This document shows, piece after piece, positions 6,303 through 14,776 of a stretch of DNA of 41,048 bases. Made by a program: the position numbers and the translations under genes. The stretch is taken from NCBI RefSeq assembly GCF_020829495.1, contig NZ_JAIVFQ010000062.1, positions 1 through 41,048 on the forward strand, in the 5' to 3' direction. The notes beneath the pieces are model-generated. The model had not been told where the DNA came from. It made no database searches and was given only the letters and a program-made list of their open reading frames with translations. Every line of letters starts with the position of its first letter. The first letter of the stretch is position 1. Source of the stretch: Nostoc favosum CHAB5714. Lineage in GTDB: Bacteria > Cyanobacteriota > Cyanobacteriia > Cyanobacteriales > Nostocaceae.

Positions 6303-8801
6303 TCACACTTGTTTGGTCATTACTCCTAAATTCATCCCACATTCAGGAAATTGGCGCTTTAATGCTGGAAAAACCGGACAAGGCGCTTGTTCTTGTAAAT
6401 TGTCCGGTTTACTCCAAGTAAATGGGGCTTTCTGCGCTGCTGACATCCACACCAGACGCTTTGCTCGTGTCATCGCAACGTATAGTAAACGGTACTCCTC
6501 AGATATTTTCAAGTGCTTTGCTTGTTCCCATGCTTGTGTAACATCTGGTATGGTAGATTCTCCGTGGAGAGCAGCACGAATTTGGGCGCGGGCTACTTCT
6601 GATAAGGTAAAATCTCCTAAAAACTGGCTTTGGGGAGGAACCCAAAATCTCCCAGGAATTAAGTTTTCGTGGAGAAAGGGAAGAAACACATAGTCCCAAT
6701 CTAGCCCTTTGGCTTTGTGCATAGTAATAATGGTCAGTTGACCGCGACGAGTGTAACGTTCTTCCGAATCTTCGGTTTCCACTGGTTCAAACCGTTCGGA
6801 ACTGACGATTTCACTTAAAGCTGACAGCATTCCCCCCATCGAACTATTGCCAGCTATCTGCTGGTTTACCCGTTCTGCGAGTTTGTCAGCAGTTGCCAAT
6901 TCTGCCTGGTCGTAATTTAAGGTCAAGGCGAGAAAGGAAATTAGCTGGTACAGGGGCAATTCCAAGCGGGCGCGAAGTAAATTGCGACACAAGCGAGCAG
7001 CTTTTTGGACTGTTTCTGGCTGGGGTGCTGCTAGGGGGCCAGGATACAAAAATTCTTCTGGGAGACTAGCAAGGGCGTTAAGGTCTTGAGTAGGAATTAA
7101 CTGGCGCTGTACTAATGCTTCTAATGCGGCTTTCAGGTAATCGGGGGAGTGGGGGCGATCGCAAAATTGCAGTAATGCTAAAATCTCTTGGGGAACATGG
7201 GAACGGCGATCGCGTTCTCCCACATCGTAGAGTGTAATTTTATGCTCTTTGCACACAGGTGTTAGAGCTTCTGCTAACCATCTTCCTTGGCGATTTTCTC
7301 GCACTAAAACTGCTGCACTATTTTGTGTTGGGTCTTCACCAAATAACTCAATCACTCTTTGAGATAACAATTTAACGGTGTGATGAATGTCACGCGGGGT
7401 ATAAAGTTCCAGTCCTCGTCCTACTGGTGCTGGGTTGGCGTTATTTTGCGGATCACCAACTTCAACAGGGCGAATTGTCTGCAAGCGAAATGGTACTTGT
7501 CGGTTGTCAGGAGTCTTTTGTCCGTTATTCGTTGTTGCTAACGACTGTTTATTGATCCATTTGAGGGCAAAGTTAGCAGCTTCAATGATAATTCTAGTAC
7601 TGCGACCAGCTTGATCCATCGTTGCCAATCGTTCGATGCGATCGCACTCTTCGCAAAATTGCCGAAAATAAATCGGATCGGCTGGGGTAAAAGTAGAGTT
7701 AATCGCTTGGTTCGGGTCACCAACTCGGACTAAGTTGAGTGGGGAGTGCGTAGAGACGCGATTCATCGCGTCTGTATTAATCGCGTCTGTACTGAGTGAG
7801 GAGTTAGGAGTTAGGAGTGAAGAATTATCTCCCTCATCTCCCTCATCTCCCCTCGCTCTCCCATATCCCCCATCACTTGCCAAAATTTCTAACAACTGTG
7901 TCTGTAATGGGCTAGAATCTTGGGCTTCGTCTTCAAAGACTGCGAATACTTGGTTTTGCTCGATGCGACGGGCACTGTCGTTTTCTAAAACGCGCAGTGC
8001 GGCTAAAATCATATCATCGTAATCGATGAAATCACGCGATCGCATTAAGTTTTGATATTGCTCATACAATCCCGCCGCTACACTCAAAATTGTATATTCG
8101 TCTGTGGTTTGTTTACTCCACTCCCGCAATAATTCTGGCGATATCCCAGAACTTTTTGCTTCATGAATTACCGTATTAGCCAATTCTGGCAATACTTCTG
8201 TTCGCAGCACCGATTGGCGACGTAACCTTTCTGTTTCTTCTCCGTCAAATTGATGACCTTCTAATAACCGCAAATATATTCCTGGATTATTTGCAATCCA
8301 TTGCTCTACAGCTGTTCGGATAAAGCGGTGGCTTTGGGTTGGTGTAATTAATGTGACATTTTCTAACTGCAAACCCGATAAATCAGAATGGCGACTGGCA
8401 ATGTTCAACGCTAGACCATGTAGGGTATAGACGAAAAATCCCGTCTGAGGGAGAGATAAATCATCTCGTAAGAATTTGCGAATCTTCGCTTTAATATTGG
8501 CAGCAGCTGAACGAGTAAAGGTAACAACTACCAACTGACGACGCGAGGATGAACGTTCATACTGACGTGCGATCGCGATCGCTGCCGCCGCCGCCATCCC
8601 AGTAGATTTGCCTGCACCAGGAACGGCAGAAATAGCCAAAGGGCCAGATTGCCAGTCAGCCATTTGCTGTTGTCCAGGACGTAAACTGTTGCGGATGCGT
8701 GCTATGGCTTCTGCCCGTAGGGATGACACGGGCGATCGTTCAGACAATTCTGAGTGGAGTAATTCTTGAGCCAGAGGAGCAGTAAATTTAGAGTCTGACA
8801 T
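6303..8801 (-). CDS. UvrD/Rep-like ATP-dependent DNA helicase with repeat-derived insert
   Basis: The protein has 832 residues from ATG 8801; the frame is open 19 codons further upstream. SF1 motifs occur in order: Walker A AISAVPGAGKST, FTRSAA (Ia), IDYDDMI, VFEDEAQDSSPLQ (II), LVRVGDPNQAIN (III), IITMHKAKGLDWDYVFLP (V) and YRLLYVAMTRAKR (VI). It should be a 3'-5' DNA translocase for repair or recombination. Residues about 309-354, between motifs II and III, are encoded by intergenic-type repeats (7741-7873) that keep the frame. The family core does not need this low-complexity stretch, which probably forms a surface loop. No iron-sulfur cysteines or nuclease domain are visible, so it is not AddB-like. 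Confidence 0.9.
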   Translation of the reverse strand: MSDSKFTAPLAQELLHSELSERSPVSSLRAEAIARIRNSLRPGQQQMADWQSGPLAISAVPGAGKSTGMAAAAAIAIARQYERSSSRRQLVVVTFTRSAAANIKAKIRKFLRDDLSLPQTGFFVYTLHGLALNIASRHSDLSGLQLENVTLITPTQSHRFIRTAVEQWIANNPGIYLRLLEGHQFDGEETERLRRQSVLRTEVLPELANTVIHEAKSSGISPELLREWSKQTTDEYTILSVAAGLYEQYQNLMRSRDFIDYDDMILAALRVLENDSARRIEQNQVFAVFEDEAQDSSPLQTQLLEILASDGGYGRARGDEGDEGDNSSLLTPNSSLSTDAINTDAMNRVSTHSPLNLVRVGDPNQAINSTFTPADPIYFRQFCEECDRIERLATMDQAGRSTRIIIEAANFALKWINKQSLATTNNGQKTPDNRQVPFRLQTIRPVEVGDPQNNANPAPVGRGLELYTPRDIHHTVKLLSQRVIELFGEDPTQNSAAVLVRENRQGRWLAEALTPVCKEHKITLYDVGERDRRSHVPQEILALLQFCDRPHSPDYLKAALEALVQRQLIPTQDLNALASLPEEFLYPGPLAAPQPETVQKAARLCRNLLRARLELPLYQLISFLALTLNYDQAELATADKLAERVNQQIAGNSSMGGMLSALSEIVSSERFEPVETEDSEERYTRRGQLTIITMHKAKGLDWDYVFLPFLHENLIPGRFWVPPQSQFLGDFTLSEVARAQIRAALHGESTIPDVTQAWEQAKHLKISEEYRLLYVAMTRAKRLVWMSAAQKAPFTWSKPDNLQEQAPCPVFPALKRQFPECGMNLGVMTKQV
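7741..7873. repeat. Repeat cassette inside helicase gene, in frame
   Basis: The stretch contains GACGCGATTCATCGCGTCTG, related to the palindromic repeat at 28.1 and 14.7 kb, then GAGTTAGGAGTTAGGAG heptamers like those at 36.8 kb, then TCTCCCTCATCTCCCTCATC. Such sequence otherwise lies between genes in this window. Here it is read through as part of the helicase without a stop codon. Confidence 0.8.
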
Positions 8802-8970
8802 ACCAAATTTTATATATTCAATATATGTTGAATGTAATTTACAAACCGCAGATATCAATATCTTCGGTGATTCTTAATCCCAAATTACTAAATTGCTGAT
8901 AGTAGTCTATCAAGTTTTATTTAATAGGTTCGTAAGTAAGTATGCGAAAATAAATCAAATTAGCCTAAAC

Positions 8971-9075
8971 TATAGCGGTTCTCGTTTACGTGAGGTACAC
9001 CCGTAGGGGCACGACATGCCGTGCCCCTACACCTTGCGATAAATGTTCTACCGCATCTGAATGGCAACCGCTATA
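8971..9075. mobile_element. MITE family C (105 bp)
   Basis: Terminal inverted repeats TATAGCGGTT (8971-8980) and AACCGCTATA (9066-9075) flank a palindromic core, GTAGGGGCACGACATGCCGT and onward to 9030. The core resembles that of family B while the ends differ. It is noncoding. Confidence 0.7.
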
Positions 9076-9216
9076 CGAACAATTTCCACTACTCAATTAT
9101 TATTTGACAATCGGAACCTGGGACAATATAATAATCCCCCGACAAAACAAATTTCGCTTGGCTCATTTGTTCATTTAGTCGGAGGATTATTAAGAAATCT
9201 CAAAACGAAATCTCAA

Positions 9217-9246
9217 GCGATGCCTAGGTTGGGCTGCGCCTACGCA
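9217..9246 (+). repeat. Small dispersed repeat, GCGATG...CTACGCCTACGC family, copy 3 (diverged)
   Basis: Begins GCGATGCCTAGGTTGGGC and ends GCGCCTACGCA. It differs from the other copies at several central positions. Confidence 0.6.
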
Positions 9247-9285
9247 ACTTCATCTGAGAGATTGATTATAAGCACAAAGCAGCTC

Positions 9286-9333
9286 CAACTATTGCCGCTT
9301 TTGATCAACTGCGATAAAAAGCGGCAATAGTTG
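9286..9333 (-). terminator. 17-bp hairpin beyond aquaporin gene
   Basis: CAACTATTGCCGCTTTT (9286-9302) pairs perfectly with AAAAGCGGCAATAGTTG (9317-9333). It lies 10 nt past the stop of the minus-strand aquaporin gene. The T-run after the stem is poor, so processing or 3'-end stabilisation is also possible. Confidence 0.55.
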
Positions 9334-9343
9334 AAAATGACTT

Positions 9344-10117
9344 TTAGACTAGCTCTTCGACATTTTGCCGTTCGTCCACAGTTGATTCACTAAAGACGGC
9401 TACATACAACCATCCTGCTAAAATAGCCCCCAAAATCGGAGCTATCCAGAACAGCCAGACTTGGGAAAAGAGTTCTACACCTGCAAATAGAGCAACTCCA
9501 GTACTACGGGCGGGATTAACCGAGGTATTGGTTACAGGAATGCTAATGAGGTGAATCAAGGTGAGTCCAAAACCAATTGCCAGTGGTGCAAATCCTTTAG
9601 GAGCACGCCTATCAGTTACACCCAAAATAATCAATAGAAACATGAAAGTCATCACAACTTCACTAATGAAGCAAGCAAACAGCGTGTAACCACCTGGAGA
9701 GTGAGTCCCGTAGCCATTAGTGGCCAATGGGTTAGAGCCAGTTAAGATAAATCCAGTTTTGCCGCTCGCAATCAGGTAGATAAGGCCCGCACTAACAACT
9801 GCACCGATTACTTGAGAGGCGATGTAAGGTAGTAAGTCAGACGCCGGAAAACGCTTACCTGCCCACAGTCCAAAGGAAACAGCTGGATTGAAATGGCCAC
9901 CAGAAATATGACCAAAAGCATAAGCCCCTGTGAGGACGGTAAGCCCGAACGCCAAAGATACACCGACTAATCCAATACCCAGTGGAAAAGAAGTATTTTC
10001 GCTGATTTTTGCTGCATCTGCCGTGTAGGCTGCGGCTAGAACAGCACTACCACAACCACCTAAGACAAGCCACAATGTACCAATAAATTCGGCCAAGCAA
10101 CGTTTAGTTAGAGACAT
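9344..10117 (-). CDS. aqpZ: Aquaporin Z-like water channel
   Basis: This 257-residue MIP-family protein has six membrane helices and both NPA boxes (GHFNPAV, N77; SVNPARS, N201). The selectivity-filter residues match the water-specific AqpZ pattern: F57, H189, T198 and R204, with H-to-R spacing of 15 as in E. coli AqpZ. That argues for water rather than glycerol transport. The loop between helices near residues 120-142 is somewhat long. AAGGAG lies 10 nt upstream of the ATG. A long hairpin follows the stop. It stands alone, with a 596-nt AT-rich region upstream that must hold its promoter. Confidence 0.95.
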   Translation of the reverse strand: MSLTKRCLAEFIGTLWLVLGGCGSAVLAAAYTADAAKISENTSFPLGIGLVGVSLAFGLTVLTGAYAFGHISGGHFNPAVSFGLWAGKRFPASDLLPYIASQVIGAVVSAGLIYLIASGKTGFILTGSNPLATNGYGTHSPGGYTLFACFISEVVMTFMFLLIILGVTDRRAPKGFAPLAIGFGLTLIHLISIPVTNTSVNPARSTGVALFAGVELFSQVWLFWIAPILGAILAGWLYVAVFSESTVDERQNVEELV

Positions 10118-10713
10118 TTTTGGAAAACTCCTTGTTCAGCTACAAACGAGTGATAGCGATGTTGGACAATCCTTGAGTCATTTATATCAACAGAAATCCA
10201 TTGGGTTTGTTTTCTTTCCATTAAATTTCCAATTAGTGACAGTTCTAAATCCCTCACTAATGAATTCTGACTTCTGAATTCTTCAAGAAACTAAATCAAA
10301 AAAATAGGGATTTGTTTTTTACTCAATAATTGTGGTAATAAAAGAAGATACCGGAAAAGATAAAATAACCAAGAAAATACTTAATTTCTTAAGCATTTTG
10401 CTCAGAATGATACATTTGTTGAGATTCTTGCTCCAGTGAGTTCTATTAAAAATGGTTTGAAAATTTATTTAAATTTTGTAATAGTTTTATAAACTTTAAA
10501 TTGAAAAAATACTGTTCTCTGTTCTCTTAATTCGATGAAAATAAAGAGTTTAGACAAAGCATTGGGGAGCCAGTGCCTTGCTCTGCTTAAGAGAGTTAAA
10601 GCAACTGGCGGCATTGGCCAAATAGAAAAATGAACTAATGCCCGGTCTACTATGCGCTATTTGGACGGTATTAATAGATTACATCACACAGTTAGTCCTG
10701 TCTAAAATTGAAT
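10118..10713. other. AT-rich intergenic region upstream of aqpZ
   Basis: No gene is visible on either strand. It is markedly AT-rich around 10290-10540, with runs of A and T, and contains an imperfect GCCAGTGCC...GCAACTGGC inverted pair at about 10570-10610. It should contain the aqpZ promoter and the raf1 3' end, but no convincing -10/-35 pair or operator was identified. Confidence 0.45.
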
Positions 10714-11802
10714 TTATTCGTCAATCTGCCATGAATCCTTAGTTAATTCTTCATCTAGAATTTTCTTAGGACGCACGATGATGATAATTTGTCCTAGTAG
10801 AGGAATTTCTGGCTCAGTTTCAAACCACTGAAAATCTAATTCATCACCATTTTCAACAACAAAGTAGCTGGAGGCATCCCATTGCCGTTGGGCACGATCT
10901 ATCACTACTACGACTGGCCCTATTTGGCTTTGGGTTTGGATGGGGAAGCGATCGCTATTCGCTAAAATCACTACTGGATCTTCTGCCGCCAACAACACTT
11001 GCCAACCTGGTAATGGTATCCAAGCTTGCTCTCCAGAAAACTTGACCATCCGAAATGGTTCAATTTCTGTCAGTATAGGCACAGCTTGCAAGTCTTGTCG
11101 TGATAATGGCAACTCGCCTACCACGGGCAAGATTCGGGGTAATTGTTCTTCAAATTCCAGGCGGTAAAAGGGTAAAATTGGCGCTGGACGCTGGGGAACG
11201 GTAGTAAAATCAGTCAGTAGTTGTTCGATTTTTTGCCTTGCTGCTGGCGTGTGAGCAAAGCGTAAACCTTTGGCGATTAGGCGCGATCGCTGTTGTAAAT
11301 CTGCATTTTGGCGTGCCAGTTTCCAAACTTGATGAGCAACAGCATCCCCAGGATGGGCAGAAAATCCTTCTGGTAAAGTGCGGTAATAAGAGAACTCTTT
11401 AAGTGCTTTTGCTATTTCCCGTGCCTCATCGGCATCAACATTGTGGACGAAGATTAGTTCGGCGGCGGCGGCGCGTTCTTCTTGGGTGAGCAAACGCAGT
11501 TCGTATAAAACATCACTGCCGCGTGTAGCATAGTGCGATCGCGTTGCTTCCGATACTCCAAACTTTTCCAAAGAATTGTAAACTTGAGAACCAACAACCA
11601 CCTGATTTTGTTGAATCGGCTCAAATCCAGTCGCCTCAAAAATTTCTTGGGGGTTGTAACCGGTTTTTAGCAACGAGGCGATCGCGGCTCCCCATTCCAC
11701 CCAGTTGCCTTGTTTTTGCCTCAGCCTTCGCAGTAATTCTTGTGCTACATCGTTGGTAGCATTTTCTTCGGGATTCTGAGCGTTGGGTGGTAGATCAGTC
11801 AT
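10714..11802 (-). CDS. raf1: RuBisCO accumulation factor 1
   Basis: The 362-residue protein fits Raf1 in length and layout. The helical N-terminal domain (LLRRLRQKQGNWVEWGAAI, TGFEPIQQNQ, YELRLL, and the ADEAREIAKALKEFSYYRTLPEGFS stretch) is followed by a linker near residues 190-205. The beta-rich C-terminal dimerisation domain (ILPFYRLEFEEQLPRILPVVGELP to the end) follows. Raf1 clamps folded RbcL dimers during assembly of the RbcL8 core in the cytoplasm or carboxysome precursor. It has no linkage to rbc genes here. An acidic tail (LTKDSWQIDE) ends the protein. No obvious Shine-Dalgarno precedes the ATG. Confidence 0.9.
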   Translation of the reverse strand: MTDLPPNAQNPEENATNDVAQELLRRLRQKQGNWVEWGAAIASLLKTGYNPQEIFEATGFEPIQQNQVVVGSQVYNSLEKFGVSEATRSHYATRGSDVLYELRLLTQEERAAAAELIFVHNVDADEAREIAKALKEFSYYRTLPEGFSAHPGDAVAHQVWKLARQNADLQQRSRLIAKGLRFAHTPAARQKIEQLLTDFTTVPQRPAPILPFYRLEFEEQLPRILPVVGELPLSRQDLQAVPILTEIEPFRMVKFSGEQAWIPLPGWQVLLAAEDPVVILANSDRFPIQTQSQIGPVVVVIDRAQRQWDASSYFVVENGDELDFQWFETEPEIPLLGQIIIIVRPKKILDEELTKDSWQIDE

Positions 11803-12322
11803 AATCGGAGTGCGAGCTTCAACTTGAGAGGTTGATTAATACCTCATGAGCAAGTCTTATTCTAATCTATGAACTACCCATAGTTATATCTTGCACCTGC
11901 CCACTTTCCCCGCAAGAAATTTATTTCACAGGCTTTTAGCGCAAGTCCACTAAGCGTGGACTCTAATCCTTATTGAGTCTTCTTTAGAAGAATGCAAGCT
12001 AATAGCCTCAGAATGAATTTTGAGGCGGTTGTTGGGGCTGGTGCAAGTTCTGAGTATAACTACTGCCTTGCGTTGATCTATAGAAACTACGAGTTACGCA
12101 CTGTACAAATGCATCGTGATGTGCATTACCTAAAATAGGAAGTTTTCAGGCTTTTCTTAATTATTCTGCGATCGTAATACCATTTCTTTGTGAGGCTGCG
12201 CCAAACCCTTTTAACTTCTTTCTTTCTTTCTTTGTGTCCTTTGCGTCCTTTGCGGTTCGTTTCTCTTTCTTCTTTCTTGTACTTAAATATGGTTTAGCGC
12301 ATCTTCATACAGAATTGGTATA
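11803..12322. other. Intergenic with two hairpins and pyrimidine-rich repeats
   Basis: Two clear hairpins are seen: AGTCCAC/GTGGACT (11944-11962) and GCCTCA/TGAGGC (about 12006-12027). Then comes a TTTCTTTCTTTC tract with TTTGCGTCCTTTGCGG-type dispersed repeat (about 12205-12285). No ORF is supported. It separates two divergent genes, so both promoters should be here or just downstream. Confidence 0.45.
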
Positions 12323-12530
12323 AGGGACTTCCAAATAAAAAATACTCAAAAATTAACGAAAAAGCTCTCTCCTCCTCATTCCTCTGTGTTCTCTGTGTCT
12401 GGAGTGGTAGCCTGCGGCAAGCCCTCCGGCTTGGTGCAGTCCAAGATGGGGGAAACCCCCAAGACCGCGCTGCTTCACCGCTTTGCGTCTACGTTTATTT
12501 GTTTGGGTAATTTATTTCTTGGAAGTCCCT
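12323..12530. mobile_element. MITE family D (208 bp)
   Basis: Terminal inverted repeats AGGGACTTCCAA (12323-12334) and TTGGAAGTCCCT (12519-12530) match perfectly. The interior holds CTCTGTGTTCTCTGTGTC, GCCTGCGGCAAGCC and CCAAGATGGGGGAAACCCCC repeats. Part of this recurs in reverse at 380-465. It abuts the truncated family B copy that starts at about 12531. Confidence 0.7.
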
Positions 12531-12634
12531 AAATAGACCATCCTGTAGGGGCACAGCAATGCTGTGCCCTTACGAAAGATATAGTTTTTAACCTTGATCC
12601 ATATTTAATATTTCTTGTCAATGCGTAAGTCCTA
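12531..12634 (-). mobile_element. MITE family B, copy 3 (inverted relative to 6173-6292)
   Basis: Reading the minus strand from 12634, it begins TAGGACTTACGCATTGACAA and is almost identical to 6173-6292 through the palindromic core. Its far end stops at AATAGACC, next to the family D element, so the outer terminal repeat on that side is missing or replaced. Confidence 0.8.
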
Positions 12635-12836
12635 GAAACTTATCTAGTTAATTCTTCTTGTGCAATTTTTTCTTGCTTCAGATATTTGGGCAGGCAAATC
12701 TCCTCTGTGACACTCACATTTGCCGTATTTAAACTTGCTAGCTAACTCCGTAAAAACCCTTGATAAATTTCAGCTATTCTCAACTAAGCTTGGTATGGAA
12801 TATAACAAGATAGTGAATATTTAAAGGAAATATCTT

Positions 12837-13775
12837 ATGGATAAGCCCAATCTCGAAATTGATAAACTCCAATATCAAGTGATGACTCTCCAACAACCAA
12901 AAAAGCTGAAAATCCTGGTAGTTGACGATGAGCCAGATAATCTCGATCTGCTTTATCGCACCTTTCGACGCGACTTTAATGTTCTGAAAGCTGATAGTGG
13001 GGTGAACGCCCTAGAAGTTTTGGCAGCATCCGGGGAGGTAGCGGTGATTATCTCCGATCAACGGATGCCAGAAATGAAAGGAACTGAGTTTCTCAGCAAG
13101 ACTGTACCTCAGTTTCCCGATACGGTTAGGATAATTCTCACCGGATTTACTGATATTGAAGACTTGGTAGAGGCGATTAATGCGGGGCAAGTCTACAAAT
13201 ATATTACCAAGCCTTGGGACCCAGGCGAACTGAAGGCAGTGGTGCAAAGAGCAGCAGAAACCTACGACTTGCTCAAGCAACGTACAGAAGAATTACGCCG
13301 TTCTCATGCTCAAATAGCCCTGCTGAGTGTTTTGGTACAGGTAACTCAAGGAGCTTCTAGCTTAGAAGAAACTCTCGCTCCAATTGCTAGGGCTGTGAGT
13401 GATACTTTTGGAACAGACGGGTGTATTCTACAACTGACAGATGGAAATACTCTGATTGCGACTCAAGGAACTTACAGCGATACAGGTACAATTGAGAATT
13501 GGCTATCTCTTGACCCACTAACAAAGGAAGCGATCGCCACCGGGCAAATGCAAGTTTCCTTAAATATACTTAAAGACACAAAATTAGTTGATGCTATTCA
13601 CTACAAAAATACGGGTGTGCAAGCACATTTAGTTATCCCAATTAGCTACCGTAATCAACTTTTGGGCGTATTATCCCTACAGTGGAAACAACCCTGCACT
13701 TTACGGGAAGATGAATTAATGCTAATTAATTTATCAGCCCAACTGATAGCGATCGCTCTTACTAGTTGTCATTAG
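12837..13775 (+). CDS. Response regulator with REC and GAF domains
   Basis: The 312-residue protein has a receiver domain (about 24-140) with acidic pair DD (30-31), phospho-acceptor D74 in IISDQRMPEMKG, T102 and K125 in YKYITKPWDP. The KPW ending is typical of RpfG/HupR-type receivers. A linker helix (about 140-160) leads to a GAF domain (about 165-308) with no DNA-binding or catalytic output. It probably signals through protein contact or senses a small ligand; no bilin-binding cysteine signature was recognised. AAAGGAAAT lies upstream of the ATG. The stop TAG falls inside a GTCATTA heptamer array. Confidence 0.9.
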   Translation: MDKPNLEIDKLQYQVMTLQQPKKLKILVVDDEPDNLDLLYRTFRRDFNVLKADSGVNALEVLAASGEVAVIISDQRMPEMKGTEFLSKTVPQFPDTVRIILTGFTDIEDLVEAINAGQVYKYITKPWDPGELKAVVQRAAETYDLLKQRTEELRRSHAQIALLSVLVQVTQGASSLEETLAPIARAVSDTFGTDGCILQLTDGNTLIATQGTYSDTGTIENWLSLDPLTKEAIATGQMQVSLNILKDTKLVDAIHYKNTGVQAHLVIPISYRNQLLGVLSLQWKQPCTLREDELMLINLSAQLIAIALTSCH

Positions 13776-13890
13776 TCATTAGTCATTAGTCATTAGTCAT
13801 TAGTCATTTGTCATTAGTCAAAAACCAATGCCCCATGCCCTATGCCCTATGCCCTATGCCCTATGCCCTATGCCCAATACCCAATACCCA
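13768..13890. repeat. Heptamer arrays between REC-GAF gene and menG
   Basis: About seven GTCATTA units (13768-13820) are followed by TGCCCTA units (about 13836-13870) and AATACCC units. The first unit supplies the final His codon and the stop of the upstream gene. The array ends exactly where the native menG start begins. Confidence 0.85.
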
Positions 13891-14595
13891 ATGACTAACG
13901 AAATTCAGTCCATTTTTAACCGTATTGCTCCGGTTTATGACCAGTTGAACGATTGGTTGAGTCTGGGACAGCATCGAATATGGAAGGAAATGGCAGTGAA
14001 ATGGAGTGCAGCTAAATCGGGTGATACTGCATTAGATTTGTGTTGCGGTAGTGGTGATTTAGCCTTACGTCTGGCACGGCGCACAGGAGCAACAGGGAAG
14101 GTGTACGGAGTGGATTTTTCCCCCAACCTGCTAGAAAAAGCTAAAGAACGCTCACATTGGCAGTACCCCCAACCTGCGATCGCCTGGGTAGAAGCCGACG
14201 TGCTAAATTTACCCTTTGAGGATAACCAATTTGATGCCGCAACAATGGGCTATGGTTTAAGAAATGTTAAAGATATTTCCCGCAGTCTCCAAGAGTTATA
14301 TCGGGTTTTGAAGCCGGGTGCTAAAGCCGCAATTTTAGACTTTCATCGACCGAGTAATCCTCAGCTACGTGCCCTTCAGCAGTTGTATCTGGACAGTTTT
14401 GTGGTGCCAGTTGCCAGTTATTTAGGGTTAAAAGAAGAATATGCTTACATCAGCCCTAGCTTAGACCGCTTTCCCATCGGGAGAGAGCAAATAGAGTTAG
14501 CGCGGCAAGTTGGTTTTGCTGTTGCCACACACTACCCCATTGTGAACGGTATGATGGGAGTGCTAGTGCTTAGTAAATTAGGAGTTATTAGTTAA
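13891..14595 (+). CDS. menG: MenG/UbiE-type quinone C-methyltransferase
   Basis: The protein has 234 residues from ATG 13891 (MTNEIQSIFNRIAPVYDQLN). The frame extends 21 codons upstream, but that part is pure heptamer repeat (MPHALCPMPYALCP) and is unlikely to be translated. SAM-binding motif I is ALDLCCGSGDLA (residues 47-58). The UbiE/MenG signatures YGLRNVKDI and RVLKPGAKAAILDFHRP follow. In cyanobacteria this enzyme performs the last methylation in phylloquinone synthesis for photosystem I. No Shine-Dalgarno sequence is seen because repeats occupy the leader. Confidence 0.9.
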   Translation: MTNEIQSIFNRIAPVYDQLNDWLSLGQHRIWKEMAVKWSAAKSGDTALDLCCGSGDLALRLARRTGATGKVYGVDFSPNLLEKAKERSHWQYPQPAIAWVEADVLNLPFEDNQFDAATMGYGLRNVKDISRSLQELYRVLKPGAKAAILDFHRPSNPQLRALQQLYLDSFVVPVASYLGLKEEYAYISPSLDRFPIGREQIELARQVGFAVATHYPIVNGMMGVLVLSKLGVIS

Positions 14596-14659
14596 AAGTT
14601 ATGAATTATGAGTAGTGATAAATTCTCATTTAAAATTTATCATTCCTAACTCCTAACTC

Positions 14660-14736
14660 TTGTACAGAGGTGATTAATCGCATTTGTACAGACGCGATTA
14701 ATCGTGTTTGTACAGACGCGATTAATCGCGTCTCCT
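14660..14736. repeat. Palindromic repeat array, about 3 units of 24 nt
   Basis: Units of TTGTACAGACGCGATTAATC followed by GCGT/GTGT start at about 14660, 14684 and 14708. The last contains the perfect 20-nt palindrome AGACGCGATTAATCGCGTCT. The same palindrome family forms the 29-nt array at 28123 and appears inside the helicase gene. Confidence 0.8.
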
Positions 14737-14776
14737 AACTCTAAGCTCTAAACTCCTAACTTTTTTAATTCTTCCC

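Larger units (their letters stand above)
8802..9343. other. Intergenic between helicase and aquaporin genes
   Basis: It holds the helicase upstream region, the family C element (8971-9075), a GCGATGCCTAGG...GCGCCTACGCA repeat (9217-9246) and a 17-bp hairpin (9286-9333). No gene is supported. Confidence 0.6.

Noticed and set aside
13828..13890. 21-codon N-terminal extension of MenG (MPHALCPMPYALCP)
   Set aside because: It is translated heptamer repeat; the conserved N-terminus starts at ATG 13891.
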